From contig NZ_CP045529.1 in assembly GCF_009429125.1 (NCBI RefSeq), positions 2,604,001-2,668,000 on the forward strand: a stretch of 64,000 bases of DNA, written 5' to 3'. Position numbers and translations under genes: made by a program. The notes under the pieces were generated by a model that saw nothing but the letters and a program-made list of their open reading frames with translations, was not told the DNA's origin and did not search any database. Origin of the DNA: Luteimicrobium xylanilyticum (GTDB lineage Bacteria > Actinomycetota > Actinomycetes > Actinomycetales > Cellulomonadaceae). Numbering within the stretch: position 1 is the first letter of the stretch; the number at the start of each line of letters is the position of its first letter. Below, piece by piece: positions 25,662-34,288 of the stretch.

Positions 25662-27319
25662 GCCGCCCCCACCGCACCGCCGGCGCCCGAGGGCGCCGGA
25701 CCGTCGACCGCGGGCGGCTCGACCCCGACGTGCACCACCGCGTCGTCGCGTCCGGAGGCCAGGACGAGCACGTCGGCACCGGGGTCCCGGGCCTCGACGT
25801 GCTCCACGACGCGGGCGACGAGGCCCTGGTCCGCGTCCTGCCCGGCGACGAGCACGACCGCACCCGCACCCGCACCCGCCGTCGCCAGGAGCGCCTCGAC
25901 GACACCCACCGCGCTGCCCCACGCGGTCGGCAGGACGGCGCCGCGGACGCGGTCCACCACGTCCCGGGTCCGGACGGCGGCCGCGACGAGCGCGTCGACG
26001 TCCACGACGGCCCCCGCGCCGTCGCCGTCGACCAGGGGCGGGGGGACGGTGGCCAGCGCGGCGAGCGCGGACACCGTGTGGGCGTCGGTCGGCGTCAGCG
26101 CGTGGACGACGACCGGCGTGCGCACGCCGGAGACGGGCTCCTCGTCGTCGGGCACGGGGGTCCCGGGCGGCGCGACGAGCAGGACGACGTGGGCGCGCGT
26201 CTCCTCGAGCGCGCGGCGGAGGGCCGACGGGCCGGGCGGCGTCCGGCGTCGGCCGTGCGCGAGCACGACGGCGCCTGCCCGCGCGAGCTCGACGACGAGG
26301 CCCGGCGCGGACGTCACCGCGACGACACCGAGCCCGCCTTCGCGGACCTGCGTGAGGTCCTGGACCTGGACGTCGCGCAGCCGGCCGCCCGCGTCCTTCG
26401 CGACCTGCGTCGCGGCGTCGAGCGCACGACCCGGGTCGGTGGTGTGGACGTGGCCGCGCCAGGTCCCGTCCCCGCCCACCACGGCGACCGACGTCCCCGT
26501 GCCGGCGAGCACGGCCCGCATCGCACCGGCGACGTCGGTGTCCGGTGCCGCGGGCGCCGGATCACCGGGCGCCGGGTCGTCCGAGGGCGGCACGTCGAGC
26601 GTGAACATCACCTCGAGCTCGTCCGACGGCAGCGGGGATGGTGGCGCGGTCACGTCGTCCAGCCTGCCGTCGGCCACCGACAGGCCGGGCACGTCCTGCG
26701 CGACGAGGCGCAGGAGCGCGGCATCCGTCGCACCGCACGCCGTCGCCAGCGCGCCGAGGACGAGGCGCAACCCCTGGGCGCCCGGGTCGAGTCGCCCCTG
26801 CCCGCGGGGGCCGAGGTCGCGGGGGCTGCGCTGCACGGCCGCGGTGGCGCCGTCGCAGGCGGCGAGCAGGACGGTGAGCGGCGACGCGTCGGCGCCGACG
26901 ACGTGCCGCGCAGCGAGCGCGGCCTCGTCCGCGGCCGTCAGCGCGGTGCCGTCGGTCGGCTCGGCGACGGCCGTGCGTGCCGCGTGGGCACCCTCGGCGA
27001 GGGCCGTGACCGGGCCCGAGCCCCACGCGGCCACGAACGCCCTGACCCACGCAGCGACGATGACGCCCGAGTTCCCGCGGGCGCCGAGCAGGCACCCGCG
27101 TGCGAAGGCGACCGCCACCGCAACCCCGTCCGCGTCCGGCCCGGTCGCCTCCACCGCCGCGGCCCCCTCCCGGACGGTCAGCACGAGGTTGGTCCCGGTG
27201 TCGGCGTCGGGGACGGGGAACACGTTCGCCCGGTCGAGCGGTCCTGCTGCGTCCTCGAGCGCACGGACGGCCAGCCGAGCCCACGTGCGGACGCTGGGCG
27301 CGTCGATGCCGTCGGTCAC
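25658..27319 (-). CDS. DAK2/DhaL-domain protein (FakA/YloV-like)
   Basis: The 553-residue protein begins with a DhaL ATP-binding domain carrying NVFPVPDADTGTNL (residues 32-45), whose Asp residues bind Mg-ATP in dihydroxyacetone and fatty-acid kinases, and GARGNSGVI. A middle domain and a C-terminal domain without clear motifs follow, as in FakA. FakA phosphorylates acyl groups held by a FakB protein; no FakB lies here, so the substrate is inferred only. The GTG start at 27319 has the RBS GAGGAGG. Position between rpmB and recG is the conserved yloV position. Confidence 0.83.
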   Translation of the reverse strand: MTDGIDAPSVRTWARLAVRALEDAAGPLDRANVFPVPDADTGTNLVLTVREGAAAVEATGPDADGVAVAVAFARGCLLGARGNSGVIVAAWVRAFVAAWGSGPVTALAEGAHAARTAVAEPTDGTALTAADEAALAARHVVGADASPLTVLLAACDGATAAVQRSPRDLGPRGQGRLDPGAQGLRLVLGALATACGATDAALLRLVAQDVPGLSVADGRLDDVTAPPSPLPSDELEVMFTLDVPPSDDPAPGDPAPAAPDTDVAGAMRAVLAGTGTSVAVVGGDGTWRGHVHTTDPGRALDAATQVAKDAGGRLRDVQVQDLTQVREGGLGVVAVTSAPGLVVELARAGAVVLAHGRRRTPPGPSALRRALEETRAHVVLLVAPPGTPVPDDEEPVSGVRTPVVVHALTPTDAHTVSALAALATVPPPLVDGDGAGAVVDVDALVAAAVRTRDVVDRVRGAVLPTAWGSAVGVVEALLATAGAGAGAVVLVAGQDADQGLVARVVEHVEARDPGADVLVLASGRDDAVVHVGVEPPAVDGPAPSGAGGAVGAA

Positions 27320-27382
27320 GGGACGGGGCCTCCTCGGTACGCTCTTCTCGTGCGCGTCCCGGCCGGGACGACCCGGCAGGGT

Positions 27383-27412
27383 TTGGGGCGCACGCCGATC
27401 GTCGGCTACCAT
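27383..27412 (+). promoter_or_regulatory. Sigma-A-type promoter of rpmB
   Basis: TTGGGG (27383-27388) and TACCAT (27407-27412) are spaced by 18 bp. This matches the layout of the rpmF-operon promoter and would give an rpmB leader of about 150 nt. Confidence 0.5.
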
Positions 27413-27570
27413 ATCGAGGTTGCCTGGCGACGTCGGGCACACATCGGCACGGACCGCGCGCGTGGACGACCCTCGGGTCGCTCTCCACTGCGAGTGCGGA
27501 CAGTGACCATCCAGTTGACCACTCATCGCCTGGCCGTGGCTCGGGCGTGCACGACGATCAGGAGCAAACC

Positions 27571-27762
27571 GTGGCTGCCAACTGCGACGTCTGCGGCAAG
27601 GGCCCGGGCTTCGGGCACAGCATCTCGCACTCGCACGTGCGTACCAAGCGCCGCTGGAACCCGAACATCCAGCGTGTCCGCGCCATCGTGGGGGGCACCC
27701 CCAAGCGCGTGAACGTGTGCACCTCGTGCCTCAAGGCCGGCAAGGTGACCCGCCCGGCCTGA
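27571..27762 (+). CDS. rpmB: 50S ribosomal protein L28 (bL28)
   Basis: The 63-residue protein begins VAANCDVCGKGPGFGHSISHSH and continues with TKRRWNPNIQ, characteristic of bL28. It has the zinc-binding pairs CDVC and CTSC, so it is the Cys-containing form. GTG 27571 is preceded by AGGAGC. It is divergent from the DAK gene and followed by a strong terminator, so it is probably monocistronic. Confidence 0.97.
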   Translation: MAANCDVCGKGPGFGHSISHSHVRTKRRWNPNIQRVRAIVGGTPKRVNVCTSCLKAGKVTRPA

Positions 27763-27787
27763 GCCGGCGCACCCCGCTCGACCTCAC

Positions 27788-27821
27788 GACGCCCGTCGGT
27801 CCTCCCGGACCGGCGGGCGTC
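27788..27821 (+). terminator. Strong stem-loop terminator of rpmB
   Basis: Bases 27788-27802 pair with 27807-27821 (15 bp, one T-G pair) around a TCCC loop, 25 bp after the stop; a TCGTTCT stretch follows. Confidence 0.8.
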
Positions 27822-27928
27822 GGTCGTTCTCGGGGTCGGATCCGGGTGGATCCGGGGTCGACCTCCACCGGCCCGGATGGCACCCTGGAGGGGAGTCACC
27901 GCCCACGCCGACAACCGAGGGGGCCTTC

Positions 27929-28453
27929 GTGGACCTGGGTGCCACCGAGCCTGACACCGTCACGATCCGACGCGCGACGGTGGACGACGCCGACGCGATC
28001 GCGACCGTCCACATCGCCTCCTGGCGCGGCGCCTACGCGGGCATCGTGCCCGACGCCTATCTCGCGTCGCTCGACGTCGAGCGACGCTCGGAGCTGTGGC
28101 TCAAGTCCCTGAGCGAGGGCGTGGCCCACACGTGGATCGCCTCGGACCGGGGCCGCACGCTCGGGTTCGCGACGCTCGGCCCCGCCCGCGACGAGGACGC
28201 CGAGGCGGGCGACCTCGAGCTCTACGCGATCTACCTCGACCCCGAGGCGTGGGGCCGCGGGGTGGCGCGCGACCTCATGCGCACCGTCCTCGGTGAGGTC
28301 AGGCCCGGCGTCCCGGTCTCGCTGTGGGTGATCGCCGACAACGACCGCGCCCGGCACTTCTACCGGCGCCACGGCTTCCAGACGGACGGCGTGGAGCGGC
28401 GCGAGGACATCGGCGGCGCGGACATCACCGAGGTGCGCTTCCGCCGGGGGTGA
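27929..28453 (+). CDS. GNAT-family N-acetyltransferase
   Basis: The 174-residue protein is a single GNAT domain: IRRATVDDADAIATVHIASWRGAYAGIV at the N-terminus is typical of the RimI-like/YtxB group, the acetyl-CoA loop is LDPEAWGRGVARDLM (about residues 107-121) and NDRARHFYRRHGF forms the C-terminal motif. Substrate is unknown. The GTG start has a G-rich RBS (CGAGGGGG). Its last 29 bases overlap the 3' end of thiL on the opposite strand. Confidence 0.82.
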   Translation: MDLGATEPDTVTIRRATVDDADAIATVHIASWRGAYAGIVPDAYLASLDVERRSELWLKSLSEGVAHTWIASDRGRTLGFATLGPARDEDAEAGDLELYAIYLDPEAWGRGVARDLMRTVLGEVRPGVPVSLWVIADNDRARHFYRRHGFQTDGVERREDIGGADITEVRFRRG

Positions 28454-29486
28454 GCGACCCGGGGCCTCCTGCGAAGTGGTCCCAGCCGGCCGGGACGTCC
28501 GGCTCCGCGCCCGACACGAGGACGCCCGGCGCCTCGCCCGGTCCCGCGGCACGGACCGTCCCGACGACGCGGAAGCCGGGCGGGAGCGCCGTCCCGGCGG
28601 GGAACGTGGCCAGGAGCCCGTGGTCCTCGCCCCCACCCAGCACCCAGGTCCGCACGAGGGTGCCCGGGTCCCGGTCCGGCGCCACCGCCCGGGCCGCGGC
28701 CGTCAGCGCCGCGTCCGCACCGAGAAGGGCGGGGTCCATGTCGACGACGACGCTGCTGGCCCGCGCGAGCCGGCCGGCATCGCGCAGGAGCCCGTCCGAG
28801 ACGTCGAGCATGGCCGTCGCCCCCGCGAGCGCCGCGGCCGGACCCGACTCCGACGGAGGCTCGGGGACGCGGTGCAGGTCGACCAGCCGGGTGAGCGGCG
28901 CGGCGTCGGGTGCGCCGTCGGCGGCGGACAGGAGTGCGAGGCCGGCGGCCGAGGACCCGAGGTTCCCTGCGTGCGCCACGACGTCGCCGGGTCGTGCCCC
29001 CGACCGCAGGACGGGCGCGCGTCCCTCGAGGTCGCCGTGCACGGTCACCGCCACGGCGATCGCGTCGCCTCCGGACAGGTCTCCCCCGACGACCGCGGCC
29101 CCCACGGGCGCGCACGCCTCGGCGAGCCCGCGCGCGAGGCCCGTCACCCAGGTGACCGGGACGTCTCCCGGCACGACGAGCGACACGACGAGCGACGTGG
29201 GCCTCGCGCCCATCGCGGCGACGTCGGCGAGGTTCTGGGCTGCGGCCCGGCGTCCGACGTCGTGCCCGGTGGACCACGCGCGACGGAAGTGCCGGTCCTC
29301 CACGAGGACGTCGGTCGACACGACGAATCGGCCGTCCGGCGCCGCGACGACCGCGGCGTCGTCGCCCGGGCCGAGCAGCGTCGCGGTGCCCCCGGGCAGG
29401 AGCGGGAAGATCTCGGCGAGGAGCTGCTCCTCGGACACCTCACGGACGAGCGGGCCGCCGGGTTCGGGCTCAGGGGACGCAGGCAC
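28425..29486 (-). CDS. thiL: Thiamine-monophosphate kinase
   Basis: The 353-residue enzyme phosphorylates thiamine monophosphate to the active diphosphate cofactor. It belongs to the PurM/ThiL fold, with the N-terminal LLGPGDDAAVV and VSTDVLVEDRHF motifs, the NLADVAAMGA block and the second-domain SDGLLRDAGRLA. GTG 29486 is preferred because TAGGGT lies seven bases upstream, pointing to a leaderless transcript. It is divergent from a DUF3515 lipoprotein gene. Confidence 0.92.
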   Translation of the reverse strand: MPASPEPEPGGPLVREVSEEQLLAEIFPLLPGGTATLLGPGDDAAVVAAPDGRFVVSTDVLVEDRHFRRAWSTGHDVGRRAAAQNLADVAAMGARPTSLVVSLVVPGDVPVTWVTGLARGLAEACAPVGAAVVGGDLSGGDAIAVAVTVHGDLEGRAPVLRSGARPGDVVAHAGNLGSSAAGLALLSAADGAPDAAPLTRLVDLHRVPEPPSESGPAAALAGATAMLDVSDGLLRDAGRLARASSVVVDMDPALLGADAALTAAARAVAPDRDPGTLVRTWVLGGGEDHGLLATFPAGTALPPGFRVVGTVRAAGPGEAPGVLVSGAEPDVPAGWDHFAGGPGSLTPGGSAPR

Positions 29487-29493
29487 GAGAGAA

Positions 29494-29499
29494 ACCCTA
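29494..29499 (-). promoter_or_regulatory. -10 box of a leaderless start (thiL)
   Basis: Minus-strand TAGGGT lies seven bases before the thiL GTG. Confidence 0.5.
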
Positions 29500-29527
29500 G
29501 ACGCCGCGCGCTCCCAGGTCCGCTCGC

Positions 29528-29533
29528 TACGGT
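29528..29533 (+). promoter_or_regulatory. -10 box of a leaderless start (DUF3515 gene)
   Basis: TACGGT lies six bases before GTG 29540 and is divergent from the thiL box 28 bp away. Confidence 0.5.
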
Positions 29534-29539
29534 GTCGCC

Positions 29540-30046
29540 GTGCCCCGCTCGTCCCCGTCCTCGGTCCGTGCGCGCAGACGACGCCGCACGGCCGCCCTGC
29601 TCCTCGGCTCGCTCGCCGTGGCGGCCGGCGTCGCAGCCTGCTCCCCCGTGATCTCGGTGCCCGTCGCGACACACGCCACCGACCCCGCGTGCGCGGACGT
29701 GATCCTCGACCTGCCCGACCAGGTCGCCGGGCAGGACCAGCGGACCACCTCGAGCCAGGCGACCTCGGCCTGGGGCAGCGCGGGGAGCGCGATCACGCTG
29801 CGCTGCGGCGTGGAGCAGCCCGGGCCGTCCGACCAGTGCCAGTCCATCGAGAACCCCGACGGCACGAGCGTGGACTGGATCTCGGCCGAGACGTCCACCG
29901 GCTGGACGTTCGTGACCTACGGGCGCGACCCGGCCGTCGAGGTCCAGGTGCCGAAGTCGCTCGGCGAGGGGCAGCCCACGGCCGCGCTCGTCGACGTCGC
30001 CCCTGCGGTGCTCGACGTCAAGGCGACCACGACCTGCACCGGCTGA
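29540..30046 (+). CDS. DUF3515-family lipoprotein
   Basis: The 168-residue protein has a lipoprotein signal: an Arg-rich start, a hydrophobic core and the lipobox GVAAC (Cys about residue 34). The exported domain matches the actinobacterial DUF3515 pattern, with a Cys in DPACADVI, ITLRCGVE, a Cys in SDQCQSI and a C-terminal Cys in TTTCTG, likely forming disulfides. Function is unknown; the gene is commonly near ddl and thiL in actinobacteria, as here. It ends head-on with ddl, sharing a hairpin. Confidence 0.8.
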   Translation: MPRSSPSSVRARRRRRTAALLLGSLAVAAGVAACSPVISVPVATHATDPACADVILDLPDQVAGQDQRTTSSQATSAWGSAGSAITLRCGVEQPGPSDQCQSIENPDGTSVDWISAETSTGWTFVTYGRDPAVEVQVPKSLGEGQPTAALVDVAPAVLDVKATTTCTG

Positions 30047-30058
30047 GCCGGGCTCAGC
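30042..30058. terminator. Shared hairpin between DUF3515 gene and ddl
   Basis: GCTGAGC-CGG-GCTCAGC has perfect seven-base arms and contains both convergent stop codons, so it may end transcription from either side. Confidence 0.45.
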
Positions 30059-31211
30059 GCAGCCCGGTCGGCCGCTCGAGCGCGAGCTGCACGAGCTCGT
30101 CGACGAGCGCGGGGTAGTCGAGCCCGGACGCCGCCCACATGCGCGGGTACATCGACAGCGGGGTGAACCCCGGCATCGTGTTGATCTCGTTGACCACGAC
30201 GTCGCCGGCCGCCGTGACGAACACGTCGACGCGCGACAGGCCCTCGGCGCCGATCGCCTCGAACGTGCGCACCGCGAGGTCGCGCACCCGCTCGGTGACG
30301 GCGTCGGGCAGGTCGGCCGGGCAGCTCAGCTCGACGCTCGACTCGTCGAGGTACTTGGCCTCGAAGTCGTAGAACGCGTGGGCGTCGCCCGTCACGGCGA
30401 TCTCGCCCGGGAGCGACGCGCGGGGGCGCTCACCGTCGCGGCCGCCCAGCACCGCGCACTCGATCTCGCGCCCGTCGACACCGGACTCGACGAGCACCTT
30501 CGGGTCGTGCCGCCGCGCCTCGGCGAGCGCAGCGGCCAGGTCGTCGAGGTCGTCGACGCGCGAGATGCCGAGGCTCGACCCGGCCCGCGCGGGCTTGACG
30601 AACAGCGGCAGCCCGAGCGGCTCGACCCGGGCGAGCACGCCCTCCGGGTCGCGCTCCCACTCCCCCGGTCGTACCACCGTGTACGGGGCGACGGGGATGC
30701 CCTGGCCCGCGAGCACGAGCTTCATGTAGTGCTTGTCCATGCCGACCGCGGACGCGAGCACCCCGGCGCCCACGTAGTGCAGGTCCGCGAGCTCGAACAG
30801 GCCCTGCAGGGTGCCGTCCTCGCCGAACGGCCCGTGCAGCAGCGGGAACACGACGTCGACCTCGCCGAGCTCGCGCGGCGGCTCGAGCGCGTCGAGGACG
30901 CGCAGCCGGCGGTCTCCGACGGACAGCGGCACGACGACCTCGCCGTCGCTCGCGACCACCTCGGGCAGCCGCCCGGCCGTGATCTCCCAGCGCTCGGGCT
31001 CGTCGGCGGCGACCACCCACTGGCCGGCCCGCGTGATCCCGACGGGGACGACCTCGTACCGGTCGCGGTCGATCGCGCGGAGCACGCCGGCCGCGGTCGC
31101 GCAGGAGATGGCGTGCTCGCCGGAACGCCCCCCGAAGAGGACCATGACGCGGGGCTTGCGCGAGGAGGCGGGAGTAGCGGGCTGCGTGGAGGCCATAGGC
31201 GCTGTAGACAT
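30054..31211 (-). CDS. ddl: D-alanine--D-alanine ligase
   Basis: The 385-residue ATP-grasp enzyme makes the D-Ala-D-Ala dipeptide for peptidoglycan. Visible motifs are VLFGGRSGEH near the N-terminus, LLHGPFGEDGTLQG, MDKHYMK, the ATP-grasp FVKPARAGSSLGI and the C-terminal metal site VNEINTMPGFTPLSMYPRMW. I chose ATG 31211, eight bases after a minus-strand TAGTCT box; an in-frame ATG at 31196 is the alternative and would remove five residues. murA and gpsA are encoded nearby. Confidence 0.95.
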   Translation of the reverse strand: MSTAPMASTQPATPASSRKPRVMVLFGGRSGEHAISCATAAGVLRAIDRDRYEVVPVGITRAGQWVVAADEPERWEITAGRLPEVVASDGEVVVPLSVGDRRLRVLDALEPPRELGEVDVVFPLLHGPFGEDGTLQGLFELADLHYVGAGVLASAVGMDKHYMKLVLAGQGIPVAPYTVVRPGEWERDPEGVLARVEPLGLPLFVKPARAGSSLGISRVDDLDDLAAALAEARRHDPKVLVESGVDGREIECAVLGGRDGERPRASLPGEIAVTGDAHAFYDFEAKYLDESSVELSCPADLPDAVTERVRDLAVRTFEAIGAEGLSRVDVFVTAAGDVVVNEINTMPGFTPLSMYPRMWAASGLDYPALVDELVQLALERPTGLR

Positions 31212-31219
31212 CGCGGTCG

Positions 31220-31225
31220 AGACTA
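31220..31225 (-). promoter_or_regulatory. -10 box of a leaderless start (ddl)
   Basis: Minus-strand TAGTCT lies eight bases before ATG 31211 and only 19 bp from the opposing box at 31245. Confidence 0.4.
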
Positions 31226-31244
31226 CCCGAGCGCGAGGGCACCC

Positions 31245-31250
31245 TAGTCT
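31245..31250 (+). promoter_or_regulatory. -10 box of a leaderless start (PLP enzyme)
   Basis: TAGTCT, identical to the opposing ddl box, lies six bases before GTG 31257. Confidence 0.5.
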
Positions 31251-31256
31251 TGTCGG

Positions 31257-32432
31257 GTGACCTCCCCCGACGCGCCCGCCCACGGCCCGCGACCGCTCGA
31301 CCCGTCCACCGTCGCCGTCACCGCCGGCCGGCCGGAGCGGACGCCCGGCTCCCCCCTCAACCCTCCGGTGGTGCTGAGCTCGACGTACGTCTCGCAGGGC
31401 GAGCCGCCGGCCGGCGACCTGCTCTACGCACGCATGGGCACCGAGACGTGGTCACCGTTCGAGGAGGCGCTCGCTGCGCTCGAGGGCGCCTCCCTTCCGT
31501 CGCTCGTCTTCGGGTCGGGACTCGCCGCGATCGCGGCCGTGTTCGCCCAGGTGCCCGACGACGGCGCGATCGTCGTCCCGCAGCACGCCTACCAGGCGGC
31601 GCTGGGTCTCGCGGACGAGCTGGAGCGCCGGCACGGGGTCCGCGTCGTCCGGGTCGACGTCGAGGACACGGACGCGGTCGTCGCCGCACTCGACGACGCC
31701 GCCGGCGCGGGGCGCGGGCTGCTGTGGCTCGAGTCCCCGACCAACCCGATGCTCGAGGTCGCGGACGTCCCCGCCCTGATCGCGGCCGCCCGCGACCGCG
31801 GCTGGCTCACCGCCGTCGACAACACCTTCGCGACCCCCCTCGGGCAGAACCCGCTCGCCTGGGGCGCGGACGTCGTCGTGCACTCGGTGACGAAGTATCT
31901 CGCCGGACACTCGGACGTCGTGCTCGGCGCGGCCGTGACCGACGACCCGGAGCTCCGGGCGGCGCTGCACGGCTACCGCACGCAGCACGGCGCGATCGCC
32001 GGCCCGAGCGAGGTCTGGCTCGCGCTGCGCGGGCTGCGGACGCTCGCGCTGCGCGTCGAGCGGTCGCAGGCGACCGCCGCTCTGCTCGCGGGACGCCTGG
32101 CCGGGCACCCCGCGGTCGTGCAGGTGCGGCACCCGTCCCTGCCGGACGACCCCGGCCACGAGCGCGCGAGCCGACTCATGCGCGGCTACGGCTCGATCGT
32201 CGGCCTGAGGCCGGTCGGTGGGCGCGAGGGCGCGGACGCCCTGGTCGCCGCAGTCCGGCTGTGGGTCCCCGCGACCAGTCTCGGCGGTGTGGAGTCGAGC
32301 CTCGAACGCCGGCGCCGGTTCGCGACGGAGTCGCCGACCGTGCCCGAGGACCTGCTGCGGCTGTCCGTCGGGATCGAGGATCCCGAGGACCTGTGGTCCG
32401 ACCTCGACCAGGCGCTGCGCACCCTGCTCTGA
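31257..32432 (+). CDS. Cystathionine gamma-lyase/synthase-family PLP enzyme
   Basis: The 391-residue protein belongs to the Cys/Met metabolism PLP family. The cofactor lysine is in HSVTKYLAGHSD (about residue 206), the DNTFATPLGQNPL Asp contacts the pyridine ring, and SxTY/YAR-type phosphate contacts are in SSTYVSQG and LLYARMGT. The C-terminal substrate carboxylate motif is SLGGVESSLE. Members catalyse beta- or gamma-elimination or replacement of cystathionine, homocysteine or O-acetylhomoserine; the precise reaction is not certain. The GTG start fits a leaderless mRNA divergent from ddl. Confidence 0.87.
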   Translation: MTSPDAPAHGPRPLDPSTVAVTAGRPERTPGSPLNPPVVLSSTYVSQGEPPAGDLLYARMGTETWSPFEEALAALEGASLPSLVFGSGLAAIAAVFAQVPDDGAIVVPQHAYQAALGLADELERRHGVRVVRVDVEDTDAVVAALDDAAGAGRGLLWLESPTNPMLEVADVPALIAAARDRGWLTAVDNTFATPLGQNPLAWGADVVVHSVTKYLAGHSDVVLGAAVTDDPELRAALHGYRTQHGAIAGPSEVWLALRGLRTLALRVERSQATAALLAGRLAGHPAVVQVRHPSLPDDPGHERASRLMRGYGSIVGLRPVGGREGADALVAAVRLWVPATSLGGVESSLERRRRFATESPTVPEDLLRLSVGIEDPEDLWSDLDQALRTLL

Positions 32433-32443
32433 GCCGTACCCGG

Positions 32444-33499
32444 TCAGCTCAGCGACTCGGCCTTCTGCGGTCGTCCGAGCAGCGCCCGCGTGACGTCGTC
32501 GACGGACCTGCCGTCGTGGATCATGGCGACCGCGGCTCCCGTGATCGGCATCTCGACGTCGTGACGCTGCGCCAGCTCGAGGATCGACACGCACGACTTC
32601 ACGCCCTCGGCGGTCCCGCCCGTCGCCCGGACGGCCTCGTCGAGCGACATGCCGCCGCCCACGTGCTTGCCCAGGGTGTGGTTGCGGGACAGCGGTGACG
32701 CGCACGTCGCGACGAGGTCGCCCATGCCCGCGAGCCCCGCGAACGTCTCGACCTGGGCCCCGAGCGCGAGCCCGAGGCGCGTGATCTCGACGAGGCCGCG
32801 GGTGATGACGGTCGCCATCGTGTTGTAGCCGTACCCGCGCCCCTGCGCGATGCCGACGACGAGCGCGATGACGTTCTTGGCCGCCCCGCACAGCTCGACG
32901 CCGACGACGTCCGTGTTGGTGTAGGGGCGGAAGTAGGGGGTCGTGCACGCGGCCGCAACGAGCCGCGCGTTGGTCTCGTCGGGGCACGACACGACGGTCC
33001 CCGTGGGTTGCTGGGCCGCGATCTCCTTCGCGAGGTTGGGGCCCGAGACGACCGCCACGCGCTCCGCCGGGACGTCGAGCACCTCGGACAGGACCTCGCT
33101 CATGCGCCGGTCCGTGCCGAGCTCCACGCCCTTCATGAGCGAGACCACGACGACGTCCGGCTCGAGCAGGGCCGCGAACGGCGCGAGGCTCGTTCGTGCA
33201 TGCTGCGACGGGACGGCGACGGCGACGATGCGTGCGCCACGCACCGCCTCCGCGGCGTCGGTGGTCGCCGTCACGCCGGCAGGGAGGTCGACACCCGCCA
33301 GGTAGGCCTCGTTGCGGTGGTTGTCCCGCACGTCGGCGACCACGTCGTCGCGCCGCGCCCAGAGGGTCACGTCGCACCCCGCGTCCGCCATCACGGCGGC
33401 GAACGTGGTGCCCCACGCCCCGCTGCCCAGCACCGCCACCCGGACGCGCTCCTCCGGCCTTCCGGTGGCCGGGCTCGTCGAGGGGGCGGGCTCTGTCAT
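32444..33499 (-). CDS. gpsA: Glycerol-3-phosphate dehydrogenase [NAD(P)+]
   Basis: The 351-residue enzyme reduces dihydroxyacetone phosphate to sn-glycerol-3-phosphate, the backbone for phospholipids. The Rossmann motif GSGAWGTT is at residues 25-32, catalytic-domain blocks are CGAAKNVIALVVGIA and GLAGMGDLVATC. It starts inside the end of the acyltransferase gene (ATGA overlap at 33496-33499), so precursor synthesis and acylation are coupled. The position next to ddl and murA is common in actinobacteria. Confidence 0.95.
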   Translation of the reverse strand: MTEPAPSTSPATGRPEERVRVAVLGSGAWGTTFAAVMADAGCDVTLWARRDDVVADVRDNHRNEAYLAGVDLPAGVTATTDAAEAVRGARIVAVAVPSQHARTSLAPFAALLEPDVVVVSLMKGVELGTDRRMSEVLSEVLDVPAERVAVVSGPNLAKEIAAQQPTGTVVSCPDETNARLVAAACTTPYFRPYTNTDVVGVELCGAAKNVIALVVGIAQGRGYGYNTMATVITRGLVEITRLGLALGAQVETFAGLAGMGDLVATCASPLSRNHTLGKHVGGGMSLDEAVRATGGTAEGVKSCVSILELAQRHDVEMPITGAAVAMIHDGRSVDDVTRALLGRPQKAESLS

Positions 33500-34257
33500 C
33501 GTGCGTCCTCCGGGAGGGGCGGGTAGGTCGTCTGCTTCGTGTCGTACTCGGGGTGCCGCCGCAGGTCGAACCGCACGGCCGGCGCCCGCTCCCCCCGGAT
33601 CTCCTCGAGGAGGTGCGTGATCGCGTCGAGCACGCGGTCCGTCGCCTCCCGCAGGACGACGGTGTCGACCGGTCGGTCGTACAGGTCCGACAGGTCGACC
33701 GGCGGCCCGGCGTGCAGGTGGACGAGCTTGCGCGGGAAGGGCCGGAAGCGCTTGGAGTAGCGCGGCAGGATCTCCTGGGCGCCCCACTGGGCGGTCGGGA
33801 CGACGGGCACGCGGCTCGCGAGCGCGAGCCGCGCCATCCCCGTCTTGCCGGCCATGGGCCACAGGTCCGGGTCCCGCGTGAGCGTCCCCTCGGGGAAGAT
33901 CGCCACGCAGTCGCCGGCCTGCAGCCGCTCGGTCGCGGCCCGCAGCGACGCCCCGGCGTCGACGGAGCCGCGCGCCACCGGGATCATCCGGGTGGACCGC
34001 AGCGCCCAGCCGACGACCGGGACCTTCCACAGCGACGCCTTCGCGAGGATCCGAGGCTCGTGGCCCGCGTCGAACAGGAAGTGCGCGAACGTCAGTGCGT
34101 CCAGGTCGGTGGCGTGGTTGGCAGCCGCGATGAAGCCGCTGTCCGTCGGGAAGTGCTTCATCCCCTGCCAGTCGCGGCGGGTGATGGCGAACATGAAGCT
34201 CCGGACGATGCGTGCAACCACGCGGAACGCGAAGGAGTCAGGGCGAGCGACGGGCAC
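33496..34257 (-). CDS. 1-acyl-sn-glycerol-3-phosphate acyltransferase family protein
   Basis: The 253-residue membrane-associated PlsC-family protein has an acyltransferase motif I with the catalytic pair as NHATDLD (His about 48, Asp about 51; the usual Ser is Thr here) and motif III FPEGTL near residue 120. It is expected to acylate lysophosphatidic acid to phosphatidic acid. It is directly upstream of and overlapping gpsA, giving a small phospholipid-precursor operon. Confidence 0.87.
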   Translation of the reverse strand: MPVARPDSFAFRVVARIVRSFMFAITRRDWQGMKHFPTDSGFIAAANHATDLDALTFAHFLFDAGHEPRILAKASLWKVPVVGWALRSTRMIPVARGSVDAGASLRAATERLQAGDCVAIFPEGTLTRDPDLWPMAGKTGMARLALASRVPVVPTAQWGAQEILPRYSKRFRPFPRKLVHLHAGPPVDLSDLYDRPVDTVVLREATDRVLDAITHLLEEIRGERAPAVRFDLRRHPEYDTKQTTYPPLPEDAR

Positions 34258-34288
34258 GGTGCACCAGCCTACCGGGCCGGGGCTCGCG

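Noticed and set aside
23283-27506. 1407-codon plus-strand reading frame across recG and the DAK gene
   Set aside because: Spans two clearly coding minus-strand genes and a promoter gap, with no recognisable fold.
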